From: Nageia nagi
Lineage: Eukaryota > Pinophyta
Length of the DNA stretch: 64,000 nucleotides
Assembly (NCBI GenBank): GCA_050084985.1
Contig: JBITNC010000001.1
Span: 74,214,001 to 74,278,000 of the forward strand
Direction: 5' to 3'
Position 1 is the first letter of the stretch; each line of letters opens with the position of its first letter. Below are positions 11,532 to 21,299 of this stretch, piece by piece. The position numbers and the translations under genes are program-made. The notes under the pieces are model-generated. The model had not been told where the DNA came from. It worked only from the letters and a program-made list of their open reading frames with translations, and made no database searches.

Positions 11532-11829
11532 CCGGACGAAGTCACCTATAATATATTTTTGAATACATTTGTAGTAGAGTTTCATATGGTTTTATAAAAC
11601 ATTTGAAAGCTTACGCTTCTTAATCGAATACACTACTTCCGCTCTTAACTTATCAAATCCTCTCCAAACTAATTATGCCAAGAGGCGTTTCTACAGCTGT
11701 AGCATGGGGTGGGGTGGAGTGGGGGAGCAAAATGTCGCATGTGAGTCCGTCTGTTAAACAATTGGCGGGAAAATAATTTTTTTAAAATTAAAATTATATA
11801 GCAGAATAAAATATTAAAAGACACATCTT
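11532..11829. other. Non-coding stretch with an E2F-like site
   Basis: Contains a G-rich patch (11706-11730) and, at 11763-11774, TTGGCGGGAAAA, which matches the E2F/DP binding consensus. It lies about 100 bases upstream of the readable DRP4 relic. That relic starts mid-protein, so the site is unlikely to be its native promoter. Confidence 0.35.
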
Positions 11830-12655
11830 TTCAAAAATTATTATATAAATGGAAGAAAGAATATCAAACATCATATGCTCCAGAAGGCCAAGGGTGTGGG
11901 CCTTCCCAATTTCTTGCCCCGTCAAGTGTTTCTGTATCTCTTGCAGGATATGGTGGAAGAAGCGTCTCCGAGGAGCGTAGCCCTCCCCTCTGATGTTTGG
12001 GATTACTTGGAAAAGGCAATCTGTCATGTTATTGATATGTACTGCAACTGCTATCCTCAGCTACAGTCTCGTGTGAAGCGAGTAATGCAGAGCCTGATAC
12101 TTGAGAAGAAGAACGAATGCATACAGCGCGTGAATGAAACCATCGAGATGGAGAAAGGCATAGATTTCACTATCAGCCCTGAGTACATGGTAGCCTACGC
12201 CAAATTGCTTGGATCCAAGGTCCAGTTCATGCAAAGGCTGAGCACCCTTGTTTATCAGACTAACAATGGTGGTTCTGCTAGGTATACTCTGAGCCCTGGT
12301 TTCGATTCAGAGAAGAAGACGGTGGTTTTGGATGAGGTCGGAGAAATGGAGGTTGCCGACATCATGAGCACGCCTCCCACGACATGAGTTCTGGCCTACT
12401 GGAAAGTGGTGATTTTGAGATTGGGAGATGGTAAAATCTGCATCTCCAATATGTCTGCAGAATATTGGTGGATAGCGAGTTCGAGGAGCACATTCTGAGA
12501 AATGTAGATGGAGAGAATAATGCAGTAAACCCCGGCCGTTGCGGGCAGACGGAAGATTTTGTTGAGCAGCGTTCAACTATTGAGAGGCGCCAAGGCCGCC
12601 GATGACAACATCTCAGAGAGTGGTTGAAAGAAGTTGCGAATATGAGAGTAGCTCC
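11830..12655 (+). pseudogene. Dynamin-related protein 4 (DRP4)-like pseudogene, C-terminal half only
   Basis: The open frame 11875-12387 (170 codons) reads as the end of a dynamin middle/stalk region of the plant DRP4 (Mx-like) type. It has LPNFLPRQVFLYLLQ, then VWDYLEKAICHVID, then NPEYM-like ISPEYM. After a TGA at 12385-12387 the same frame continues AYWKVVILRLGD. The GTPase effector domain then resumes in another frame from about 12438 (LHLQYVCRILVDSEFEEHIL), with a second stop at 12603-12605 before HLREWLKEVANM. The GTPase domain, with its P-loop, is entirely missing upstream. Family members are large GTPases of about 600-700 residues acting on membranes. With the N-terminus lost, two stops and a frameshift, this copy cannot encode a working dynamin. 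The higher GC content than its surroundings suggests a fairly recent gene relic. Confidence 0.85.
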
Positions 12656-12760
12656 TCCATGCGAATATGAGAGTAGCTCCTCCTTTCTCCTTTTTTGCTG
12701 AGTACATATATCTATGTATTTGTCCTTTTCCGCTGATTACATATATTTATGTATTTCTCC
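12636..12760. repeat. Two small tandem duplications at the end of the DRP4 relic
   Basis: A 25-base unit GCGAATATGAGAGTAGCTCC... is repeated back to back at 12636-12660 and 12661-12684, nearly identically. Directly after it, a 35-base unit beginning GCTGAGTACATATAT (12697) recurs as GCTGATTACATATAT (12732). Confidence 0.9.
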
Positions 12761-13010
12761 GTAGTATATAAACAAAATAACTATGTTTTATATTTTGTTT
12801 CTTTAATTTTTATTTTGAAAAGATTAGAGTTTAATCTGATTTGTGGTTGAGTTGGTCATGTGTTGATCCAGTTGCATTTGTATCTTGTATTTCATATTTT
12901 ATTTTTACTATTAGACATACATATTATGTCAAGTTTACTACATACTATGTGCAGTCATCTCATAGACAGGTTGATCTAAACATATTTTACATTTGCCTTT
13001 ACCTTTTTTC

Positions 13011-13174
13011 TAAACTAGCTTTGATATAACCCCTTATATATCAAAAAACGCCGAGAGATATCATTTCGAGGTGCCTATCTCATTTCTTGGTATTGCTATA
13101 TTCAAGATAGACGCCTCGAAATGATATCTCTCGGCGTTTTTTGATATATAAAGGGTTATATCAAAGCTAGTTTA
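13011..13174. repeat. Near-perfect inverted repeat: 70-bp arms, 24-bp loop
   Basis: The left arm 13011-13080 (starting TAAACTAGCTTTGATATAAC) is the reverse complement of the right arm 13105-13174, with three mismatches that I can count. The spacer 13081-13104 begins CATTTCTTGG. The middle of the arms (AACGCCGAGAGATATCATTT) is GC-richer than the surroundings. Transcribed from either strand it would fold into a long stable hairpin. It could be a fold-back or MITE-type element, a young inverted duplication, or a small-RNA precursor. No target-site duplication is obvious at its ends. Confidence 0.95.
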
Positions 13175-13846
13175 TTCTACTTCGGAAATGTACGCTATTG
13201 TTTGTAATTCCATTTTAAGGTCGATTTGTGTATTCTTCCCACATCATTGTATTATTTCCCTAAGCATTCCAAATGGAAACAAATAAGAGCAACTCCGAAA
13301 AAGAGTCAATAATAACAAGAATAAGGAGCTTCCTTTGAAAAATAATTCATGTATATGAGAGGATAAAGGATGTGTAACAGGGTGAGTACAGAGAGAATGA
13401 CTAGGTTTTCAAGATGACAATTAAATCTGAAAAGTATAGCAAGCGAATATGGAGTTTGACCACTCCACTGGAGATCGTCACGAAACCTGGCATGTCATTA
13501 AAGAAAGGACATAATATAGTGGGTGTAAGGATGGAGGTGTATAATACAAGCAATTTAAGGGCACCTCCACTCCATGATTAGCTTTCCATACTAAAGTATA
13601 AATGAAATGATATAAATGGAACCCATCAGCTAGTATCGTTTATTCAATCACAATAATATATAAAGATAAATCCAAATATTACTATGCCATTCACATGTGA
13701 TAATTGATTTCAAGATTTTAAAGACATAAGTAATAATATGTCACTTATAATAAGAAATAAGAATGAATTATAGCAAATAAATGTTATAATTAAAGGAACA
13801 CCTAATAATCATGGTTGAAGAGGAAATTGGAACTCTTTGACCAATG
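13175..13846. other. Intergenic sequence, no gene seen
   Basis: No open frame or recognisable motif on either strand between the inverted repeat and the left LTR of the chromovirus. It is the pre-insertion host sequence on that side. Confidence 0.5.
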
Positions 13847-13851
13847 TGAAT

Positions 13852-14260
13852 TGTTACGTTGTTACAAATATAAAAAGAGAAATATTACAAAAATGAAACT
13901 AATATTGATTTGAAATAAGAAAATGAAAACTATCTATTGGAAATAACAGAGCATTCGTTGGTAAATAGAACACAAAATAGCATCAATAAGCAGATAAGGA
14001 TAGGTTTTTACTGAATAATAACAAAATCATAGGCCGCTTCGAGGGGCTACCTCCTTACAACTCCAAAGGCGAAAAATAATGTTCAAGATGCATTTCTCCA
14101 CACACTTCTATCTATTTATATTAAACTAACCCTAACCCTAATAATAATGTAAAAACGGACCTTGTCCTTACAATTACAATATTACAATTTATAATATAGG
14201 TTGATAATTTAATAAAATACTAATACTAACACTAAAATGTTAGGATGTGGGATTCTTACA
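13852..14260 (-). repeat. 3' LTR of the chromovirus
   Basis: About 409 bp; on the plus strand it begins TGTTACGTTG and ends GGATTCTTACA. It aligns end to end with the copy at 20060-20469. On the minus strand it follows the polypurine tract. It contains AACCCTAACCCT, a chance two-unit telomere-like word. Confidence 0.93.
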
Positions 14261-14276
14261 TGCCACCTCTCTTGAA
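14261..14276 (-). other. Polypurine tract of the chromovirus
   Basis: The minus strand reads CAAGAGAGGTGGCA directly before the LTR start TGTAAG. This is the expected primer site for plus-strand DNA synthesis. Confidence 0.75.
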
Positions 14277-15645
14277 TGAAGCTTTGTCCTCAAAGCTTGA
14301 AGTGTAGAAACTGTTGCTGTAGTTGATAAAGGATTTCCCATGTTGCATCTTCTGGTGCCATGCCTTGCCATTGCATAAGGACTTCTATGATGAAGTGATT
14401 ATGAAAATATTTTGAATGTTGATCTAGAACTGTGTTAGGTACAACTATTATTAATCCATCCCCCACCAACTTAGGTAATTGTGTCTGAACTCAAACCTCT
14501 GATCTAACCACTTTCTTGAGGTAAGAGACATGAAACACTAGGTGAATCTTGGAAGAAGTAGGAAGCTCTAATTTGTATGCAACTGGGCTAATACGGTGTA
14601 ACACCTTGTAAGGACCATAAAACTTTGGGGCCAATTTTTTAGGGCCTTTTATTTTTAAGGATTTCTAGCGATAAGGTTGCAGCTCAAAAAGATCATGTCA
14701 TCTACCTGAAACTCTCTCTCCACATGTTACTGATCAACCTGTTGTTTCATACAATGTTGGTCTATCTAAAGGTTATCCTTGAGCAAATGAAGAATATCAT
14801 CCCAAGTAATTAAAACTAAGTTAACTACCTAAACTTTATTGGTACCTACAACATATAAGGTGACTATTGGTGGAGCTTGACCATACAATACTTCATAAGG
14901 GGTCATCTTGCTGGCAAAATGATAAGATGTGTTATACCACCATTCAGCTAAAGGAAGCCATCATACCCAATGCATAGGTTGTGCTAAAGCAAAATAATGT
15001 AAATATGTTTCCAAGCATTTGTTGACAATTTCAATTTGACCATCAATTTGTGGGTGATATGCTAAGCTCATGTTTAGTTGGGTACCTTGCTGTTTAAAAA
15101 GCTCTTGCCAAAAATGACTTGTAAAAGTGGGATCACGATCACTGACAATCACTTTGGCATGCCATGTAGTTTAAAAATTGTATCTACGAATAATTGTGCC
15201 ACTATCACCGCTTTTTAGGGATGAGCTAATGAACCAAAATGAGAATATTTGGATAACCAATCAACCATCACTAGAATAATTAATTTACCATGAGATTTAG
15301 GAAGGCCTTTAATGAAATCCATTGAGATATTGATCTATGTATGAGTAGGTATGGGAAGAGGTTGAAGGAGTCTCGGAGTACTCACTATCTCACCCTTTTA
15401 TCATTGAGACACATCACAAGCTACCACAAATTGCTTAATATCCAATTTCATACTTATCCAATAGAACGATCATGCCTCTCACTTATAAGTTTTTAAAAAT
15501 CTTTCATGTACTAATGTAGGTGTGGAATGCAATTCAGCAAGTATTTTTGATTTACATTTTGAAGGAGATGGTAACAAAATTCAACCTTTGAATCTCAAAA
15601 TACCATCATGCCATATGTGGTGTGGTTTACTCATATGGTCTTGAG
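14275..15645 (-). pseudogene. Chromovirus integrase and chromodomain relic
   Basis: On the minus strand, integrase pieces read in order. MDFIKGLPKSHG (near 15310) carries the first catalytic Asp. VSDRDPTFTSHFWQELF and YHPQIDGQIEIVNKCLETYL (15152-14961) carry the second Asp and the catalytic Glu. AEWWYNTSYHFA and VFHVSYLKK-like text follow. Near 14445-14326 a chromodomain is readable: FIIEVLMQWQGM followed by PEDATWE. It ends with an EDKASF tail before the polypurine tract. The integrase inserts the cDNA, and chromodomains of this family are thought to steer it to particular chromatin. Several stops and shifts make this copy dead. Confidence 0.88.
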
Positions 15646-17640
15646 TGATCTATTTTAGCAATTCTTGGGTGGAGCTATCCTCTACCCACTCTTGTTTAAT
15701 TTTATCCAACCATTGAGGAATAGGAGATGAAAGAGCTTGCAGTACTACTTGATATTCATATTTTTTGGACAAAACATTAGCAATCACATTCTCCTTACCT
15801 TTACGATGTACTATCTCATAATCATACCCTAGTAGCTTGGTCACCCATTTTTATTGCTCAAGCATAGAAATGCTTTATTAAATGAAAAATTCAAATTGTG
15901 ATGATTTGTGAGAATGATGAAATGGTAACCAATGAGATATGGTCCTTAATGTTTAACTATATGAATGATGGTAAGTATTTCTTTTTCATAAGTGGATTTA
16001 CCCAAATTTTTTCTAGAGTACTCTACTAATGAATGCCAAGGGATGCCCCTCCTACATTAATACTACCCTGATTCCTACTCCATAAGCATCACTTTCTATC
16101 ACAAAGGTTTTAGAAAAATTTAGCATTACTAATATCGGGTGGTACACATCATCTCCTTGAGCTTAAAGAAAGTTGTCTCAACTTGAGGGGACCATTGGAA
16201 TGCATTCCTTTTCAACAACATGGTTATAGGTGCTACAATTTTACCATAATCCTTCACAAATTTCATATAATAGCCTATCAACCCTAAGAATCCTCAAAGA
16301 CTTTTCAAATACGTAAGAATAGACCAATTCTACATGTTAGTAATCTTTTGTGGATCCATCTTAAGTCCATCTTTAGATATAACATGCCCTAGGTAGTCAA
16401 TTTCCCTCTTATTGAATGAACATTTTGATTTTTTTGCATATAGCTAGTGTTCCTTCAAAATTTGTAAGGTTTGGTCAACATGTGCCACATGTTCTTGCCA
16501 TGTCTTACTATAGATCAATATATCATCAAAGAAAACTAAAATGAACTTCCTGAAAAATGGATGAAACATCTGATTCATTAAACTTTGAAACATGGATGGA
16601 GCATTTGTGAGGCCTCATGGGTGCAAAATATAATTTTTGGTATATCCTTCTCCTTGAGGTGGATTTGGTGATATCTAGATCATAGGTCTAGCTTGGAAAA
16701 ATATCTTTCGCCATGTAGTTCATGTAATAATTCATCAATAATCGGGATGGAAAATTTGTCTTTGATGGTAATCTTGTTGAGAGCCCTAAAATCCACACAC
16801 ATATGCCAAGAAGCATCTTTCTTATGACCCAATATAATTGGAAAAGAATATGGGCTTATGTTAGGTTGGATTTCTCCTATATCCAATAGTTCTTTAACCA
16901 ATTTTTCCATTTCATTTTTCAAAAGGCATGACCAAGAACTCATAATGGCCCTCATGGGTGCAAAATGCAATTTTTGGTATATCCTTCTCCTTGAGGTGGA
17001 TTTGGTGATACCCAGATCATAGGTCTAGCTTGGAAAAATATCTTGCCCCATGTAGTTCATCTATTAATTCATCAATGATTGAGATGGGAAATTTGTCCTT
17101 GATGGTTATTTTTTTGAGAGCCATGAAATCCACACACATATGCCAAGAAGCATCTTTCTTATGACCCAATATAATTGGAGAAGAATATGGGCTTATGCTA
17201 GGTTGGATTACTCCTACATCCAATAGTTCTTTAACCAATTTTTCCATTTCATTTTCCAAAAGGCATGACCAGGAACTCATAATGGCCCTCATGGGTGCAC
17301 AATGCAATTTTTGGTATATCCTCCTCCTTGAGGTGGATTTGGTGATACCCAGATCATAGGTCTAGCTTGGAAAAATATCTTACCCCATGTAGTTCATCTA
17401 TTAATTCATCAATGATAGAGATGGGAAATTTGTCCTTGATGGTAATTTTGTTGAGAGGCCTAAAATCCACACACATGCGCTAGGAAACATCTTTCTTATG
17501 ACACAATATAATTGGAGAAGAATATGGGCTTACGCTAGGTCAAATTACTCATACATCTAATAGTTCCTTAACCAATATTTCCATTTCATTTTTTTGTAAA
17601 TAAAGATACTGATAATGATGAATGTTTGTGGGTGACTTCT
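15646..17640 (-). pseudogene. Chromovirus reverse transcriptase and RNase H relic
   Basis: RNase H ends with LLGYDYEIVHRKGKENVIA (15844-15650). The reverse transcriptase active-site box reads FFDDILIYSK near 16538-16507, with NQMFHPFFRKF before it and IDYLGHVISKDG after it. The N-terminal fingers part, with [17 protein letters not shown] and [13 protein letters not shown], is present three times in tandem (see 16621-17595). After the last copy a small deletion removes the VMPF region between CTHE and LTNAPSMF-like text. It would have copied the element's RNA into DNA. Confidence 0.88.
16621..17595 (-). repeat. 337-bp tandem triplication inside the reverse transcriptase
   Basis: The word CCTCATGGGTGCA recurs with exactly 337 bases between copies, giving units at 16621-16957, 16958-17294 and 17295 to about 17595 (last unit incomplete). 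Each unit encodes the same stretch of reverse transcriptase, from EMEKLVKELLDVG through GHKKDASWHMCVDF to YFSKLDL and THEGHYEF-like text. The copies are strongly similar but not identical. The unit length is not a multiple of three, so each copy lies in a different frame. It looks like unequal recombination after insertion or during reverse transcription. Confidence 0.95.
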
Positions 17641-18060
17641 TGGCACCAATTGGATAGCATGATCATGTGATCATTGGGTGGTATGCCCATTAGTTTCTCA
17701 AAGTTACTTGAATGCTTACTTAAGATAGGATGTAGATCCTTAGGCTCTATGATTTTAGATTTGGTGATTGATAAAGAGTATAACTATGCTAGCATCCCTT
17801 TTCTAATTTTTTGTAGGATTTTTTCCATCTGATGTGAGCTCACAACTTGCATATATCCACCCTATAATCCCTTGAGAGTATGCTCTTATTCATATATTTT
17901 GAAGGTCATCCATAGCTCTGCAAAATTCCACTATATGATGCTTAAAGACCCTAGCCATTATACCCCCAAAACTATATCACATCCTCCAAGTGGTAAAGCA
18001 TACATGTCGCTTTTCAAAGTATAGTGGTCCATGATCAGTTTGACATTATGACCTATGCCT

Positions 18061-18360
18061 TTAGATGCTATTTTTTCCTCCATTACCAATGATAACCTCA
18101 AAATTATTTATAGGGTGGATGTAATAGTGAGCAACCTTAGCCACTAATGGATCAATGAAATTATGAGTACTTCCCAAATCCAATAATATTATGAGAGGAC
18201 ACTTATTAAAAAATCCTTTGACCTTCATAGTTTGAGGGGCGGTAATTTCTACCAATGCATTGTAAGAGATAACCGAGGCCTCCTCATTTAGAATTTCTTT
18301 TTTAACCTCTTCGGGTGTACTCTCATATTCCTCTTCACTAAGAGCATCAATATCAAGCAA
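18061..18360 (-). pseudogene. Chromovirus protease relic
   Basis: A 99-codon open stretch reads MLDIDALSEEEYES, then VEITAPQTMKVKGFF, then ILLDLGSTHNFIDPLVA. The last block matches the gypsy retropepsin site (L-x-D-S/T-G-S/A-T-H-N-F-I), with serine replaced by leucine after the catalytic Asp. The protease would have cut the element's polyprotein. Confidence 0.85.
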
Positions 18361-19280
18361 ATATAACTTTTGTTGTGTTCAACGATGACCATGATCAAAT
18401 TTCTCATCACAATTATAGCATAAGCCCTTCTTTTGATGCTCTTTCATTTCCTCCCACGTCAACCTTTTAGTTTGCATTGTGTGATTCAATGGTGGGGCAC
18501 TTATGTTACTAGAGGAATGGAAAATATTATGTATTTTGGTGAATGGAGGTCTTGCATTTCATCAATAAGCACTAGATTTATCTTCAATGAGCTTTGCCAA
18601 GGCAATAGCATCCATCATAGTTTTGAGATTAAATATTTTGACCTCTAGTTTAATTTCATCCTTTAAGCCACTGATAAAACAATTTGTGAAAAATGCATTT
18701 TCCAACCCCTCATGGTGATTTGCCAATTTCTCAAACTAATTTTGGTATTCTTTATCTATTTTAGTTTGACATAACTTGGTCAATGCCCTTGTGAAATCTT
18801 CATAGTCACTAGGACCAAAATGGATTTTGAGTACCACTAGTGCCATTGGAGAACCTCACAATCCAAATGAAAAGATGCCATGTGCACCTTAAAATCCTTT
18901 AGGATTTGGTTCAATGTGAATTACTATCTAGCTTTATAAATTTAGCTAGTGGGATTATCTCCATCAAATTGAGGAAAATCTAATTTGGTTGTGTGAAGAA
19001 GAATGAAACCACTTTGTTGGTTCTGAAAGTTATGATGATACCCTTGTGGGTTTCCTAACTACCCTGCTTGCTGTGAAGTGGATGCATTATTGGTATGATT
19101 GAGACTTAGTTAAACACTATCACATTTACTATCAAGGGTTTATATTTATGTCTATATTTATCAAATTTTTGCTCTAAATATACTAGTAAGTGTATCTACC
19201 ATTTGTTGAATCATAGTTTGAAATGTCATCATTGTAGGATTAGCTTGTGCTACTATTTGAGATCTTATTTTAGATGCCAT
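18361..19280 (-). pseudogene. Chromovirus gag relic with zinc knuckle
   Basis: The minus strand starts with MASKIRSQIVAQANPTMMTF at 19280, followed by KLDFPQFDGDNP (near 18980), the usual entry to the Retrotrans_gag core. Before the protease, CYNCDEKFDHGHR is readable (about 18425-18385), a zinc knuckle with its last cysteine lost. Stops occur throughout. Gag would form the particle that packages the RNA. Confidence 0.8.
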
Positions 19281-20041
19281 TTCTAAAAATTGCTATTTCT
19301 AAAGATAATATTTCTAGATATTTCTATTTTTAGAAAGTGCCCAAAAATGTGTATAGGTGTAATATATAAAAATAATCAGCTCGAAAAGATGATCACAATG
19401 GATCGGGTCTCCTAATGATATTTTTTAGACCCTTAGACTTTTTTTATTATTTTTACATCTATGGATCTGTCTACTTTTGTTAAAAACTATCAAAATAATA
19501 TAGATTTTTTGTTATTTAGCTATGAATTTTTTGTTACCTTTGAACTGCTATTTTGGTAGCTTTGAAAAACTACATGTCGTACATTTTGCTTCCTGAATCA
19601 AGGTTTTTTGTGTGAAGGAATGATTCTAGGGTAAGGATTATCTACTCTATAAGCTTGTCTAAATACCCCTCCTATCCAACTTTCATGAGGAAAGAGGCCA
19701 TAGAGATGGCTTCTATGACAAGTAACTTTCCGATAGCACTTGTTGGTGCACTACAGTTTACAGATGGTTGACACAGCTTCCTACCTAGTCTTTTTTTATA
19801 ACCTAGATAGTCTTCGATATACTTTTTAGTACATGGAGTCCAATTTTTTGTAGGCTTCTGTCTGAGGCTTGGGTATTGGTGTAGAGCTTTTTGCACCTCA
19901 CTTTATACATATTTTTATGGGCAAGTGTGCTTAGCCAAAAATGATAGATCTTCTTGGATATTTTAAAACCCTCAATATAGGGTTTCTAGCTTAGACCTTT
20001 AAGATTTTTATTTTATTTTCCTGCAGTAGAATGGCCTTGGA
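19281..20041 (-). other. Chromovirus 5' leader
   Basis: Non-coding leader between the primer-binding site and gag. A 74-codon open stretch (19896-19672) has no recognisable motif and is probably chance. Confidence 0.6.
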
Positions 20042-20042
20042 A

Positions 20043-20058
20043 AGAGCTCTAATACTAG
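20043..20058 (-). other. Primer-binding site (initiator-Met tRNA type)
   Basis: The minus strand reads TAGTATTAGAGCTC just inside the right LTR. This is a slightly decayed form of TGGTATCAGAGC, the complement of the initiator-Met tRNA 3' end used by most plant gypsy elements. Confidence 0.75.
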
Positions 20059-20059
20059 A

Positions 20060-20469
20060 TGTTACATTGCTACAAATATGAAAAGGGAAATATTGCATAA
20101 ATGAAATGAATATTGATTTCAAATAGGACAATAAAAATTATCTATTAGAAATAATAGAGCATGCACTGGTAAATAGAATATAAAATAGAATCAATAAGCA
20201 GATAAGTATAGGATTTTACTAAATAGTAATAGAATAATAGGCCACATCAAGGGGGCTACCTCCTTACAACTCTAAAGGTGAAAATTAATGTTTAAGATGC
20301 ATTTCTCCACACATTTTTATCTATTTATATTAAACTAACCCTAACCTTAATAGTAATGCAAAATTAGGCCCTACCCTTATAATCATAATATTATGATATA
20401 CAATATAGGCTGATAATTTGATAAAATACTAAGACTAACACTTAAATGTTAGGATATGAGATCCTAACA
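20060..20469 (-). repeat. 5' LTR of the chromovirus
   Basis: 410 bp; the plus strand begins TGTTACATTGC and ends GAGATCCTAACA. It matches 13852-14260 over its full length, with numerous substitutions and a few small indels. It adjoins the PBS. Confidence 0.93.
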
Positions 20470-20474
20470 TGAAC

Positions 20475-21299
20475 CAAGAGCCTCTTTGTTTTTTCTTGAG
20501 ATGTTCCCCCTTCTTCAAGGTCCTTAAGTATTTATAGAGAAATATTGGTATAACACTTTTATTTTTTTTTTATATTGATCCACCTCCAATTTTTTTCCCA
20601 TGGAGGGGGGAACATAGAGGCTTTTTATTTTATGGTTGGGTTTGACTAATTTTGTAAGTCAAAAGATCCATATAGTCCTATAAATTATTTTGCACACCTC
20701 ATGCTAGGTACCAAAATGTATAGAAATATTTTATCAATTATTTTGCACACCTAATACAAAATATCAAAATGTATGGAGATTATCCCTTTATTATTTTACA
20801 CACTTAATGGAAAATACCAAAATAGTCCCTCACATAATGGAAAATACCAAACTAGTCCCTCATCCCTTGATAAATTTATTTTCATCTAACCTTAAATTTT
20901 TTTGGTTTTTAAAATAAAATTCTTTAGTGAGAAATTTAAATTTAAATATCTAGAATATTTCCTTCCAATATTCAAAATAGTTAATTAATTTTCCCAAGCA
21001 AATTTAGAAATGCATATCAAATATTTTAGCATACAAGTTTACTTTTAGAGATGACCCATCTTACAAGGTAAATTTTGTTAGTACACACATGAAAATCATA
21101 CACATCATAGGGATCATGTCTCTCGCATAATAATTATGATATGCATCTATATGATTTACAAAGGTCCCTATGTGCTGTCAGCAAATCAACATCAATCATT
21201 TCCTCACACTTGCCAATCTATTCCTATAACTAAATCATCTTTCATTCTCTTGGGTCTCCACATGACTTCTATGCTAAGTCCACCTATAACCTCTATCAC
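20475..21299. other. Intergenic / probable old LTR fragment with short repeats
   Basis: Around 20680-20860 the words TTATTTTGCACACCT, AAAATACCAAAATAGTCCCTC and close variants recur two or three times each. Such 'agggactattttggtat' blocks on the minus strand are typical of plant LTRs and their insertion flanks, but no partner LTR was found. No coding motif is visible. Confidence 0.4.

Larger units (their letters stand above)
13852..20469 (-). mobile_element. Complete but degenerate Ty3/gypsy chromovirus, minus strand
   Basis: A 6.6-kb element has both LTRs (13852-14260 and 20060-20469), a PBS next to the right LTR and a polypurine tract next to the left LTR. Between them the order is gag, protease, reverse transcriptase, RNase H, integrase, chromodomain, on the minus strand. 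Integrase after RNase H defines Ty3/gypsy, and the chromodomain defines a chromovirus. The flanking 5 bases are TGAAT on the left (13847-13851) and TGAAC on the right (20470-20474), a target duplication with one change. The LTRs differ at many sites (roughly 85% identical by eye), and every coding region carries stops, so it is old and inactive. Confidence 0.93.

Noticed and set aside
12307-12576. 89-codon minus-strand open frame
   Set aside because: Antisense shadow of the DRP4 relic.
14133-14144. Telomere-like AACCCTAACCCT
   Set aside because: Two units only, inside a retrotransposon LTR, and partly present in the partner LTR, so it is chance LTR sequence and not an interstitial telomere array.
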